Source of the DNA: Gammaproteobacteria bacterium
Lineage (GTDB): Bacteria; Pseudomonadota; Gammaproteobacteria; Pseudomonadales; Azotimanducaceae
Assembly (NCBI GenBank): GCA_009837185.1
Contig: VXUA01000043.1
Coordinates: forward strand, 20,929 to 84,928
DNA length: 64,000 nt
Direction: 5' to 3'
The notes below the pieces were generated by a model. The model searched no databases. It saw only the letters and a program-made list of their open reading frames with translations, and was not told the DNA's origin. The position numbers and the translations under genes were made by a program. Below, piece after piece: positions 1-8,673 of the stretch. Each line of letters opens with the position of its first letter. Position 1 is the stretch's first letter.

Positions 1-434
1 CTCTCATCGTCTACCGACCACGCGAATTCAAAAGCTCTTTCCGGGGCTGTTGTTACAAGTTTCTGTAGGAGTGCAGTTTGTAGTTCATGCCGATTTGCGT
101 CGGTAACAATCCAAGACGGTTCGATGGATTGCTGCAGCCAATCCAAGATTTGATCTTCTGAAAGCGCTTGGACCCAAGACACAATTGACATCTTGAGTTC
201 GAAGGCGTGATTAGGAAAGACTAAATCGTTGATGTTGGAGGGGATTGAGTCGCTACCAACCTGACTCGTCGAATCGGATTTCCCTTCACTATCCCAACGA
301 GGTTGTTTCTCTAGGTACTCTGAATCTGAAGATGTCTCATTATCTGGGAATAAGTTGAGAACACCTGTGACACCAAGGATCCCTATTAACAAACCAACCA
401 AAAGGATTAGAGAACGCGCGAATAGATTCTGCAT
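1..434 (-). CDS. Membrane-anchored helical-repeat protein, N-terminal part (cut by window edge)
   Basis: Only the first about 144 residues lie in the window; the reading frame runs off the left edge. The N-terminus (MQNLFARSLILL, then VGLLIGILGVTGVL) is a single membrane anchor and aligns residue by residue with the start of the paralogue that begins at 4865 (MQSLFSRALILL). Downstream, a segment on working as E-D-Q-I-L-x-W-L-x-Q-S-I-E-P and a stretch on A-F-E-F-A-W-S-x-D are shared with it too. The start is placed at 434 by that alignment. It is the most downstream visible member of a three-gene tandem family on the minus strand. Function is not recognised; a membrane-tethered, probably periplasmic scaffold is only a guess. 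Confidence 0.72.
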   Translation of the reverse strand, partial: MQNLFARSLILLVGLLIGILGVTGVLNLFPDNETSSDSEYLEKQPRWDSEGKSDSTSQVGSDSIPSNINDLVFPNHAFELKMSIVSWVQALSEDQILDWLQQSIEPSWIVTDANRHELQTALLQKLVTTAPERAFEFAWSVDDE

Positions 435-848
435 GGAACTACATTCTGGATATTTTGAAGATCCCAAAAATTATATTGGGAAAAACTTGGCTATGCGCTT
501 GTGCTCGAGTTCAATGTATTACCCGATGACAACAAGATCTCCTAGCCAACCAGAAGGTACAAATGTACGAGGATGAAGTGGAGTTAGAATGATTGGCGAA
601 CGAATAGTCCTAAAGTTAGCTGAGTTTGATGAATGTTGAATTTTGGGACTTGCTTGAGGACGATGCTCTTCAGCCTTGTCAATTCATACGCCATCGAAAG
701 TCGACAATCAAGTGCTTAAAGCACTTCGCGTGGATGAAGAATTCGCCTCGAATGAAAATAGCTTCCGACACACAGTTGCACGCCTACGAAACAGTAGTAG
801 TGCCTGTAGTTCTATAGACTCAGTCACCAAACTCGCACTGGTTCATTC
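435..848. other. Intergenic region between two repeat-protein paralogues
   Basis: 414 bases separate the start of the truncated paralogue from the stop of the next one. Short open frames on the plus strand show no ribosome binding site or family resemblance. The promoter of the truncated gene probably lies here, but I cannot fix its -35/-10 elements. Confidence 0.5.
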
Positions 849-2762
849 CTAATCACTGAGATATTGCTTTAGTACATCAAGTTGGGCTTCGTTGAAATTG
901 TCTTTCATCCAACCACTCGACAACTCTTTAGCCAGGCTCGCGCGCAATTCAGGGGTAGGCAAATTCTTAATTGACTCTACCAATCCCGCCGGATCTACAC
1001 TAGCCCATGTATATGCGATGTTCTGAAAGTAATTTTCTTGCTCATCTTTAGGCAACTGTAATCCTAGGTTTACGGCTTTGTCAGAGTCGCCGAGGTTGAT
1101 ATATGCAGTTGCTACGGAGGAATACGCATTAGACCGCGACTCGCCTTCCGGAACTTTCGGCAATAGTTCAATCGCGAGATCTAGATCGCTATTTACTATT
1201 TGGTTAAAAATCTGTACTTCCAGAGCTGGTAGAAATGCCGCAATCCCTCCTTCAGCTTTAGGTTGTTCTAAAGCTAGTTCAAAGGCTCGGCGGGGATCTG
1301 AAAAGACCAAAACACTAACAAACGCATTAACCCAATTAACTCGTTTCTCCTCCTGTATAGGCCCGTTGAAGACCCAATTTTCTGCGGCTTCCACGTCTTG
1401 TTTGACCCAGTGTACCATTACCGTACCTGGGAGCATAAAATTCAAAGATCCCATAAAGCCATCCCCTTGTTCTAAAGCTAGCTCAGCAGCTTCTTGCGGT
1501 GAGGACTCAGCGATTTTCTCGAGTGCACTTGATACCGCGTCGTCCCTAATTTGTTGAGGAAAAATGTCCAAATTTTCTAACACTTGGTAGGGTTCGTTCG
1601 AAGCCCAGATCGTGGAGACAGTGCGCTGCAGACGTTCGCGCTGCGAACTTTGTTGAATACTAGTCGCTGCTTGATAGGCAGCTTGAGGGTCAGATGACGC
1701 CCACGGTACTATAACACTACGCAGAGGTCCGAAAAAGAATCCGTCGCTTGGAAGGGTCTGAGCGTACTGAAACGCTTCTTGGGGATTTACCGCCGTGGCT
1801 GCACTCAGAACTGCGGCGACTGCGGCTGACTTAGCGCTCTCGTCCAAAGAACTAGCGTTAATTTGTTGGATTACATTGATCCCGTCTTTCTCGTACCACT
1901 GTCCCGCGATGTTTGCCAAGACTTGATGCTGATCATAATTATCCGGGTCAATGAGATTTATCATTTTTTCCCAAATATCTTTGGGATCATCGACAATCGC
2001 CGTGCTATACGACATAACATATGAGTCGAATCCTTGTTTTTCATATCCCAATTGTTTAGCAATTGTGCGATAGGTCGCCAAGGGTTCGCCTGAGAGTGTA
2101 ACGAGGATTCCAACAAGCGCGTTCTTTTTAGCGTCTTCGTTGAGGGACTTGGCATTGTCAATGGCAGCGTCTCGGTCACTCAGCGCCCACTCCATAAATA
2201 CGCCTTGAACTAAGGGCATTTGAACTAAATCAGTATCAGTAGATGGGAAGACACTTTGTAGCCAGCTCCATGAGTCCACTACCAACAACTCTGAATCGAT
2301 ATCACCGTGCAATAAGGCAAATTCCTTTGCTGCAAATGGATTTAAAAAAACTAGTCTTTCCAAGAGGGCAATCTGCAATTCTCCGAGTACTCGGCGCGAA
2401 AACTCATCTGAATTACTTAGGGAACGCTGGAGTTCGTCAGAGACTTGTTGCTCCGACAAACCAGAAACGTAGACATAGACCTCGAATTTGCTCTGAAAAG
2501 TGTTTTTATGTAAAGAAGGATCGTTTAATACATGTGGCGATTGACTGACATTAGGAGGCTTCTCTTCCTGCGAGTCATCATCATTTGCGGTACCCAGTCT
2601 TTCGTTTGTTGTACGTTCTACTTCGGTCTGAGACAAATTTGACGTGTCTTTATCGTAAGACGCGAGGTGCACCAAATAAGTGCCTCCGCCACCGATGACG
2701 ATTCCTGAGATTAGAAGAATTAATGAGGTTACGATAGTTCTTTTCATCGGATTTTGTGGCAT
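849..2762 (-). CDS. Membrane-anchored helical-repeat protein (W-A-S-x-D-P family)
   Basis: 637 residues. An N-terminal hydrophobic segment (about residues 10-32, with a GGGG stretch) is the only membrane span, followed by a polar Ser/Asp/Asn-rich linker to about residue 85. The rest is helical repeats of about 35-40 residues in which a pattern like W-A-S-x-D-P-x-x-A recurs (PWASSDPQAAY, TIWASNEP, FSDPRRAFELALEQP, TWASVDPAG). It shares the L-S-E-Q-Q-V-x-D-E-L-type opening and the RAFELALEQP block with the 664-residue paralogue beginning at 4865, 108 bases upstream. A start at the internal Met of MKRTIV (2747) is equally possible; neither has a clear ribosome binding site. I do not recognise the function; the architecture suggests a tethered protein-interaction solenoid outside the cytoplasm. 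Confidence 0.8.
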   Translation of the reverse strand: MPQNPMKRTIVTSLILLISGIVIGGGGTYLVHLASYDKDTSNLSQTEVERTTNERLGTANDDDSQEEKPPNVSQSPHVLNDPSLHKNTFQSKFEVYVYVSGLSEQQVSDELQRSLSNSDEFSRRVLGELQIALLERLVFLNPFAAKEFALLHGDIDSELLVVDSWSWLQSVFPSTDTDLVQMPLVQGVFMEWALSDRDAAIDNAKSLNEDAKKNALVGILVTLSGEPLATYRTIAKQLGYEKQGFDSYVMSYSTAIVDDPKDIWEKMINLIDPDNYDQHQVLANIAGQWYEKDGINVIQQINASSLDESAKSAAVAAVLSAATAVNPQEAFQYAQTLPSDGFFFGPLRSVIVPWASSDPQAAYQAATSIQQSSQRERLQRTVSTIWASNEPYQVLENLDIFPQQIRDDAVSSALEKIAESSPQEAAELALEQGDGFMGSLNFMLPGTVMVHWVKQDVEAAENWVFNGPIQEEKRVNWVNAFVSVLVFSDPRRAFELALEQPKAEGGIAAFLPALEVQIFNQIVNSDLDLAIELLPKVPEGESRSNAYSSVATAYINLGDSDKAVNLGLQLPKDEQENYFQNIAYTWASVDPAGLVESIKNLPTPELRASLAKELSSGWMKDNFNEAQLDVLKQYLSD

Positions 2763-2870
2763 GACGGATGTTGATTAAGTGTGGAAATGGTGCGTACTTT
2801 GGATCGACGATCTGAAAGAACCTTTATATGTTCTTGTCGAGATTGAAATGTTGGCCGTACCCGAAACGAT

Positions 2871-4865
2871 CTACCACTGACCCGGGAATAACTCTTCGAG
2901 CTTTTCTTGTTCTTCTTCGGACGCGTCGAAAATGTCAATGTCTTTAATCTGTTCAAGTTTCTCTTTGTCTTCTTTACTGATGTACTCTTCGATACCAGCA
3001 AACTCTTCCGCCGAGAATGTATTCGTCAATTTATTAACAAAGTGCACAGAAAGCGCGACTGATGATTTAATTTCCTCAGTCGGAAATTCTTCGAGTGCCT
3101 TGAGAAATCCTCTTGTGTCCTGCATTGCCCAAATAGGAGAGATGCCTTGGTAGAAGAGCACTTGCTGCTCTTCCGACAAATGACTAGATAAGTTGACAGC
3201 TCGTTGTGTTTCGCCATTCTCGATGAGTGAATTACCGATCGTGGTGTACGCCTGCACTTTACTAGTACCAACGTCTCTTATTTGCGGCAACAACTCTACA
3301 GCAAGGTCTATGTCTTGGAAAGCAATCCTACTCAAGATAGAAGATTCAAACGCCCAAGTTGGAGAAGAGGAAGATCCTTGCTCGCTGATCGGTTGTTCAA
3401 GTGCAAGTTGAAACGCCGCTCTGGGATCTGTGTTAACGAGTGCGTACGCCAACGGACGAGTCAGTGCGGGCCGTAGAAGATTACTTTCGGGTATGTTAAA
3501 CACCCAATTCTTTGCAGCGTTGGCATCTCGATACGACCACTCGCGAACTAGGGTGGTTGCAAGTTCCAGTTGAGATTCATAGTTCTCTACTTGCAGCACA
3601 TATTTAGCCGCATCTGCTGGGGACTTTCTTGTGAGCTGCCTTATTGCCGCGACACTTGCGTATTCTCGATGTTCCTGTGGAATGAGTTCTAAACTATCGA
3701 GAATTTGTCGAGGGTTGTGATCTGCCCATCGGTAAACCGCGCTGGTGATCGTGTTTCGCCGAAATCTACTCGCCGGCAACGACTCCGCCTTTGACAAAAG
3801 CCCACGAGGATCGTTGCGCGCCCAGTTGAACACAATGTCGCTTCTTTCAATAACATCGTAAGCTTGAATGCCGAGATTTTCGAGAAGGTAATCAAAAATC
3901 TTTGCAGGTTCGTCAGTAGATAAGGCTCCAAATATATCTGCGAGTGCAGGACCGTACTGTGAATCCTGTGAAATTGAAGACAGAATTTCGTCAAACACAC
4001 TCTTTCCTTCTTTTTCGACCCACGCAACCGCGACACGACTTAAGGCATCTCCTGTCATCTCTTGCATACCCTCGCGGTTTGCCAGGTCGACAATTTCGTA
4101 CCAGGTCTCCTTGGGATTCTTGACTGTTCCTTGGGTAAGATTTTGAAAGTAATGGGAAAATGCGTAACTCTCATTCCCAAGTTCTTTTGCGATTTCGCGT
4201 TGGCGATTTAAGTTTAAGTCTGCGTGTGCACTTAGGACAACCGGCAAATAGTAGGCAGCCGCTCCTGCGCCCATTCCTTTGAGATGGGCGACGGCGGTCT
4301 CCAAATCTGCACTAGCCCAAGCCAGAAACACTATGGAAGCCATGCCCTCACGCTGTTCGTCCTCAAGCCACGTAGGATCAAAAGCTGCAATGTCAAAAAC
4401 TCCACTCGCATGCAGCTCGTCGTCTGCTGACCACGCAAATTCGAACGCTTTTTCAGGTGAGGTAATCGAAAGCTTCTGTAAGAGTGCGGATTGCAATTCG
4501 TAACGATGTGCTTTTGCTACATCCCAAGTCGGTTCGATGGATTGCTTGAGCCAATTCAAGATTTGATCTTCTGAAAGCACATTGACCCAAGACAAGATTG
4601 AAGCCGTACGATCGAAAGCCAGTTTTGGGAAGATTAGTTCGTTGAGATCCGAGGGAACTGAGTCGCTAGTCACGCTATCCATCGAAATAGTGTTTCCTAC
4701 TGCGTCACGTTCTCGTCGACTCACCGTTTGCTGAGAATCAGAAGAGGACTGAGATCCGACGGAGGTCCCACTGTCCGAAAGTAAGACGAGAACACCGGTG
4801 ACCCCTAGGACCCCGACTAAAAGACCAGCCAATAAGATTAGAGCGCGCGAAAATAGACTCTGCAT
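2871..4865 (-). CDS. Membrane-anchored helical-repeat protein (W-A-S-x-D-P family), largest paralogue
   Basis: About 664 residues from the Met of MQSLFSRALILL, chosen because the truncated paralogue at 434 starts at the same place; an upstream in-frame extension to 4898 is possible but lacks this support. One N-terminal membrane segment (residues 6-28), a Ser-rich linker, then tandem helical units with recurrent motifs (LAWASADLETA, FNWARNDPRGL, YRWADHNPRQIL, NTDPRAAFQLALEQP, PIWAMQDTRGF). The C-terminus is unusually acidic (many E/D/K residues ending in FPGQW). First gene of the visible tandem on the minus strand. Function unknown; not Sel1 or TPR by the residues I can see. Confidence 0.8.
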   Translation of the reverse strand: MQSLFSRALILLAGLLVGVLGVTGVLVLLSDSGTSVGSQSSSDSQQTVSRRERDAVGNTISMDSVTSDSVPSDLNELIFPKLAFDRTASILSWVNVLSEDQILNWLKQSIEPTWDVAKAHRYELQSALLQKLSITSPEKAFEFAWSADDELHASGVFDIAAFDPTWLEDEQREGMASIVFLAWASADLETAVAHLKGMGAGAAAYYLPVVLSAHADLNLNRQREIAKELGNESYAFSHYFQNLTQGTVKNPKETWYEIVDLANREGMQEMTGDALSRVAVAWVEKEGKSVFDEILSSISQDSQYGPALADIFGALSTDEPAKIFDYLLENLGIQAYDVIERSDIVFNWARNDPRGLLSKAESLPASRFRRNTITSAVYRWADHNPRQILDSLELIPQEHREYASVAAIRQLTRKSPADAAKYVLQVENYESQLELATTLVREWSYRDANAAKNWVFNIPESNLLRPALTRPLAYALVNTDPRAAFQLALEQPISEQGSSSSPTWAFESSILSRIAFQDIDLAVELLPQIRDVGTSKVQAYTTIGNSLIENGETQRAVNLSSHLSEEQQVLFYQGISPIWAMQDTRGFLKALEEFPTEEIKSSVALSVHFVNKLTNTFSAEEFAGIEEYISKEDKEKLEQIKDIDIFDASEEEQEKLEELFPGQW

Positions 4866-5175
4866 GGAACGAAGATCTGAATATCTGTAGGACCACACGG
4901 ATTATATTGCAAAATCACAAGCAGTTTCTTTCGCTTGCATTTAGTGTATGGCGTGCAGACGCCAGGTCATCTTAGCCGAAGAGAGAAGGACAAATAGCTT
5001 CAAACACCCGACAAGAGACTTCAATCTGGATTGTTTAACACAAACTCTTGGATTTTGAAGTTTACGACTACAAACTGGGTGACCCTTTATCCCTGTTCCG
5101 AAATCGATTAGTTACGAGTGATAGTTACTTGCGACCAATCGAACATGGCTTATCTATGAACGTAGTTATGTAGAA
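4866..5175. other. Intergenic region
   Basis: 310 bases between the start of the repeat-protein tandem and the end of the EamA transporter gene. It should hold the promoter of the tandem. I see no convincing gene, hairpin terminator or repeat in it. Confidence 0.45.
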
Positions 5176-6066
5176 CTAAGAAATTCGTTTTTCGAAGCGA
5201 AGATACATGATCAAGATACCTAGCATTAACGTGGCTAAACCCAAGATTGTTACGAGGGGTACCTCTTCGCCAAGTACGTTGTGGATTAAAAACAATGACA
5301 ACGCTGGACTAAAGTAAGCAATGGGAGTGATCAGACTTACCTGGGTTGCAGTCTTTAGAGCGCGCTGCCACAGCAGAAAGGCGAGCCCCATTTCAGCAAT
5401 ACCGAGCCACAATCCAAACCCTAGATTTACAAGATTGAATGCGGGAAGCGTGTCGAAAACAACACAGAATATCGCCGCACACGGCGTTGCGGTCGCAAAA
5501 GCAATGAGTAAGAGCGTCACCGCGTCGTCGGAGTATCGTACAGTGAGAATCCAGTAAGCCCCCCAAATTAAAGCGCTTCCTAAGGCTAATGCAACCCCGA
5601 TTCGATCAAATGAAAACTCGGTGAAAGATCCTTGTGTGATCAATACGACTACGCCTAAATACCCGATAATCAATCCCAACCAAATTCGTGGTGTAGGTCG
5701 CTGTTTGAGAATTGGTATCGCGAGTATCGCCGTTACGATTGCATGCGTGTAATTGAGTGGTTGTGCAATTTGTGCAGGTAATCGGTCATAAGCGGCGAAT
5801 AGGACTAAGTAGTACAAAAACGGATTGATAAGTCCAAGGAATGCTCCAAGACTAACCGTTTTCCATGTCAGTTTTTTGATCCCCGTAAAACACGCAACCG
5901 CCGAAAGGAACACGAAAGAGACCAAGGTGCTAGCGAACAATAGTTGAGGGACTGAAAGATGTTGTAGCCCGAGCTTAAAGCCTGTGGCCACTGTCGACCA
6001 ACAGAGGACCACCGCAACCGCTAGTGAGATCGCGATCAGATCATTGCGAGGCAACTTTGAAAACAT
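5176..6066 (-). CDS. EamA-family (DMT superfamily) inner-membrane transporter
   Basis: 296 residues with about ten hydrophobic segments arranged as two EamA repeats, the usual size and layout of this family of small-molecule exporters. Typical marks are the first helix running into CWSTVATGFKLG, the LNYTHAIVTAILAIPIL segment ending repeat one, the second-repeat entry ALGSALIWGAYWILTVRYS, and the last helices TPIAYFSPALSLFL and GLATLMLGILIMYL. The tail is short and basic, as expected for a cytoplasmic end. Substrate cannot be predicted; members export amino acids, metabolites or nucleosides. Divergent from the peroxiredoxin gene, about 100 bases apart. Confidence 0.85.
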   Translation of the reverse strand: MFSKLPRNDLIAISLAVAVVLCWSTVATGFKLGLQHLSVPQLLFASTLVSFVFLSAVACFTGIKKLTWKTVSLGAFLGLINPFLYYLVLFAAYDRLPAQIAQPLNYTHAIVTAILAIPILKQRPTPRIWLGLIIGYLGVVVLITQGSFTEFSFDRIGVALALGSALIWGAYWILTVRYSDDAVTLLLIAFATATPCAAIFCVVFDTLPAFNLVNLGFGLWLGIAEMGLAFLLWQRALKTATQVSLITPIAYFSPALSLFLIHNVLGEEVPLVTILGLATLMLGILIMYLRFEKRIS

Positions 6067-6167
6067 TGGACTTCAGTCGGTATTGAACTTTAATCTAACA
6101 CAACAAATTCGCGTTTGAGTACCTACAATTTCTCATTCAGATTTTGAACGAACCTGGAGAGGAAATT

Positions 6168-6647
6168 ATGTCAATTCATGAAGGGGATCAGTTGCCCAAT
6201 ACTACTTTACGCATTATGCGGGACGGAAGGCTAGCAAAAGCATCCGTCCATGATTTAGTACGCGGCAAAAAAGTCGTAATTTTTGCAGTTCCAGGTGCGT
6301 TTACACCGACCTGTTCCGAACAGCATTTACCAGGCTTTGTGCGTCAAGCCGAAGCGATTAAAGCTAAGGGCGTCGATGAAATAGTCTGCGTCGCAGTAAA
6401 CGATGTCTTCGTAATGGATGCATGGGGACGTGAACAGGATGCTGATGAAATCGTTATGGCTAGCGACGGCAACGGAGAATTTACTCAGGCGATTGGACTT
6501 GTGCTTGACGGATCCTCATTCGGACTTGGGAGTCGCTCGGAGCGCTACGCGATGATTGTCGAAGACGGCACGGTGACCAAACTCGCAGTTGAGGGTCCGG
6601 GCAAATTTGAAGTCAGCAACGCCGAGAGTATTCTCGACGCGCTGTAA
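6168..6647 (+). CDS. Peroxiredoxin of the Prx5 type
   Basis: About 159 residues. It reduces H2O2 and organic peroxides using a peroxidatic cysteine, seen in PGAFTPTCSEQHLPGF, the signature of Prx5/AhpE-like redoxins; the later AVNDVFVMDAWG and GLGSRSERYAMIV segments are also family marks. A second Cys in EIVCVAVND may or may not resolve. The start is set at the ATG of MSIHEGDQLP because GGAGAGGA lies 6-13 bases upstream; the longer TTG-initiated frame at 6144 lacks such a signal. No glutaredoxin domain is fused. Single-gene unit flanked by oppositely oriented genes. Confidence 0.88.
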   Translation: MSIHEGDQLPNTTLRIMRDGRLAKASVHDLVRGKKVVIFAVPGAFTPTCSEQHLPGFVRQAEAIKAKGVDEIVCVAVNDVFVMDAWGREQDADEIVMASDGNGEFTQAIGLVLDGSSFGLGSRSERYAMIVEDGTVTKLAVEGPGKFEVSNAESILDAL

Positions 6648-6667
6648 TCCATGACTTAGATTTGCGT

Positions 6668-7399
6668 TTAGTACGTCTCGCCGAATTTTTCGTCAGCTGC
6701 TTTCATCGCAGTCTTCATAGATGACATAGACCTAATCCACGGCGTCTTGTCGCCGAGTTCGCCCTCAACGCTTTTCACTGCTCTTTCGGCACGACGTTTG
6801 TTCTCGTAGATGCCGAGCAAAATATTGAAATAAGCTTTCTCGTTAGCGAGAACTCGAACACCTCTGAGCTCGCGTAAGTTCGTTTGTTTTGAAACATACT
6901 CTATCGCTTTTTCTTTTGTAGCGAAAGCAGCAAGTTGCACCACATAGAAGTCATCGGGAAGGTCCTGAATGCGCGTTTCGGTTTCGGGTTCATAGGCGAG
7001 CCATAGGTAGTCGGGAAGATCTTCTTCTTCTGCTTCTTCTTCTGTTTGTTCGATTTCGGCAGACTCTGAAACCTGTGAAGGTGGAGGAGCTAACGCCGTT
7101 ACTACTGGTTTGGTACTTGACTGCGAACGTGGTTTAGAAGCTTGTGTGGTTGGTGAAGGTCCGACTAGAGAGAGTGTCGGCGTAGATCCGTCGTTTCCAC
7201 CGACTGCCGCGACGAGCTCCTCATTGCTTACACCACCTTCGACTTCTTCACAGTCCCATTCGCCATTTTCGTCGACTTCAGTGCAGTCCCACTGTTCGTC
7301 GGCGACGTTTTCGTTTGATTGGTTTGACTGAAACAATGAAGAACAGCCAGAGAGGGCGAGCGCGGTAAGAGGGATAGCAATCCATTGCCATGATTTCAT
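6668..7399 (-). CDS. SPOR-domain lipoprotein
   Basis: 243 residues. The N-terminus has a lipoprotein signal peptide ending in the lipobox L-S-G-C at about residue 19, so the mature protein is lipid-anchored. A long low-complexity acidic and Ser/Pro linker follows, including a run of repeated W-D-C-x-E-V motifs near residues 37-55 and an E-rich stretch. The C-terminal about 75 residues form a SPOR domain (YVVQLAAFATKEKA, then FNILLGIYENKRRAERAV), which binds septal peptidoglycan denuded of stem peptides. A role at the division septum or peptidoglycan is likely. Two repeated Cys in the linker are unusual and could form disulfides. Convergent with the peroxiredoxin gene, 20 bases apart. Confidence 0.83.
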   Translation of the reverse strand: MKSWQWIAIPLTALALSGCSSLFQSNQSNENVADEQWDCTEVDENGEWDCEEVEGGVSNEELVAAVGGNDGSTPTLSLVGPSPTTQASKPRSQSSTKPVVTALAPPPSQVSESAEIEQTEEEAEEEDLPDYLWLAYEPETETRIQDLPDDFYVVQLAAFATKEKAIEYVSKQTNLRELRGVRVLANEKAYFNILLGIYENKRRAERAVKSVEGELGDKTPWIRSMSSMKTAMKAADEKFGETY

Positions 7400-8046
7400 A
7401 ACGTAATCCTCAAAACATCCTTGTTTGATTTCGCGAATGGGTCTTAAGTCATGGACTCAATTCATTCACTGGTAAATTGTACTCTTATTTGGGAAGTTTG
7501 TCGAATATCGTGCAAACATTAGACGACTTTGTGGTGGTCGGTTGTGGTGCTAGCATCGATTAAAGTTCCCAACCTAACCTGCTTCTACTTCGCCGCATCT
7601 CAAGACGAACATTGGAGAAACTCCAGTTTCGAGATTTGAGAACCGAGGGAAATTTGGACTCCAAACAGCGCGAACAATAGCGATGACCTTACAAATTCGC
7701 ATTGGATTCATGTGTGTGTTAAGCGCAACGAATGCACTTTTGAGTTGTCCAAACGGATAATTGGAATTACAGCCCTAGTCGGGAAATCTGGCAGTTTCTT
7801 TATCATATCTTGCGACCAAGTGTTCAGTACTAGTAAGTTTTTGTTTTTTTGGTGCCGGTACTTGTTCATGTCGAATGAATATTCCTAGACACTCGACGTA
7901 CTTTTGAAAGAGTTCAAGTCTTGGATACAAAGAGGATGGTTTTGAAGAAATTTAGTTTTTTCCAACTCCGTTATAGAACATTAAATCAAGATGTAACGAA
8001 CATTTACACTAGCTCGGTGTCTTGATATCACTAGTTTGAAACGACA
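7400..8046. other. Long intergenic region (divergent genes)
   Basis: 647 bases between the divergent SPOR lipoprotein and HNH endonuclease genes. I find no convincing gene. A small inverted repeat (GAAACT, 2-base gap, AGTTTC) lies at 7617-7630. Promoters for both neighbours should be here, but no consensus pair stands out. Confidence 0.45.
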
Positions 8047-8673
8047 ATGTTAGCAACACTCGATCAATTTCATCGCGTTCCCAGAGTCCTACGGTTGGAC
8101 ATGTCTGGTCAACCGATTCGTTGGATTACCTGGCAAACCGCTGTCAGTCTATACACTAGGGACTTGGTGCGCTGGACGCTTGGTGAGTCCGTATTGCGAA
8201 TTCGAGGAGGATATTCTCGATTAGATGGCAGTAGGACCATCGTCGACGTTAACAGCATCGTTGCCTGTGACGGTCGCATTTTTCAACGAGATCGCGGTCA
8301 AATCCCTCCACTCACGAATCAAGCACTCTTCGTTCGTGATAACAACACTTGTATGTATTGCGGACAGCAACATTCGGTTTTCAACTTAACTCGAGATCAT
8401 ATCGTTCCGAGATCTATGGGTGGCACCGATGACTGGACCAATGTAGTCGCCGCGTGTAAACGGTGTAATCATCACAAAGGTAATCGTTTAGTTGAAGACT
8501 GCGGTTGGGAACTGATCGCGCTGCCTTACACACCAAATTTAGCAGAGTACCTTGCACTAATCAATTCGGGTCGGATATTGGGCGACCAAATGTCGTTTTT
8601 ACAGACACAGTTTGGAAACGCGCGTCGAAAGCGCGACGCGATCAAAGAACAGCGAGCAAGACTACCTAATTAA
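8047..8673 (+). CDS. HNH endonuclease
   Basis: 208 residues. The core HNH fold is at about residues 96-145: a first zinc knuckle C-x-x-C in TCMYCGQQH, the catalytic DHIVPRSMGG, then W-T-N-V-V-A-A-C-x-x-C-N-x-x-K with the second C-x-x-C pair. This is the standard chromosomal HNH protein common in proteobacteria, also annotated as a 5-methylcytosine-restriction-like or RNA-guided-nuclease-like domain; its cellular role is usually unknown. The N-terminal 90 residues contain W-I-T-W-Q-x-A and V-x-S-I-x-x-C-D-G segments seen in long HNH members. No restriction-modification partner is nearby. Its last 8 bases overlap the end of the convergent M20 peptidase gene. Confidence 0.87.
   Translation: MLATLDQFHRVPRVLRLDMSGQPIRWITWQTAVSLYTRDLVRWTLGESVLRIRGGYSRLDGSRTIVDVNSIVACDGRIFQRDRGQIPPLTNQALFVRDNNTCMYCGQQHSVFNLTRDHIVPRSMGGTDDWTNVVAACKRCNHHKGNRLVEDCGWELIALPYTPNLAEYLALINSGRILGDQMSFLQTQFGNARRKRDAIKEQRARLPN

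Noticed and set aside
626..817. 63-codon frame in the first intergenic region
   Set aside because: No ribosome binding site, no recognisable domain, composition unlike neighbouring genes.
1078..1557. 159-codon plus-strand frame opposite the repeat-protein gene
   Set aside because: It is antisense to a clear coding frame with family repeats, has Ser-rich low-complexity content and no ribosome site.
7922..8000. Short frame beginning MVLKKFSFF upstream of the HNH gene
   Set aside because: Only 20 codons and no ribosome site.
8047..8673. HNH gene as part of a restriction-modification system
   Set aside because: No methyltransferase or specificity subunit lies near it; the protein is of the common stand-alone type.
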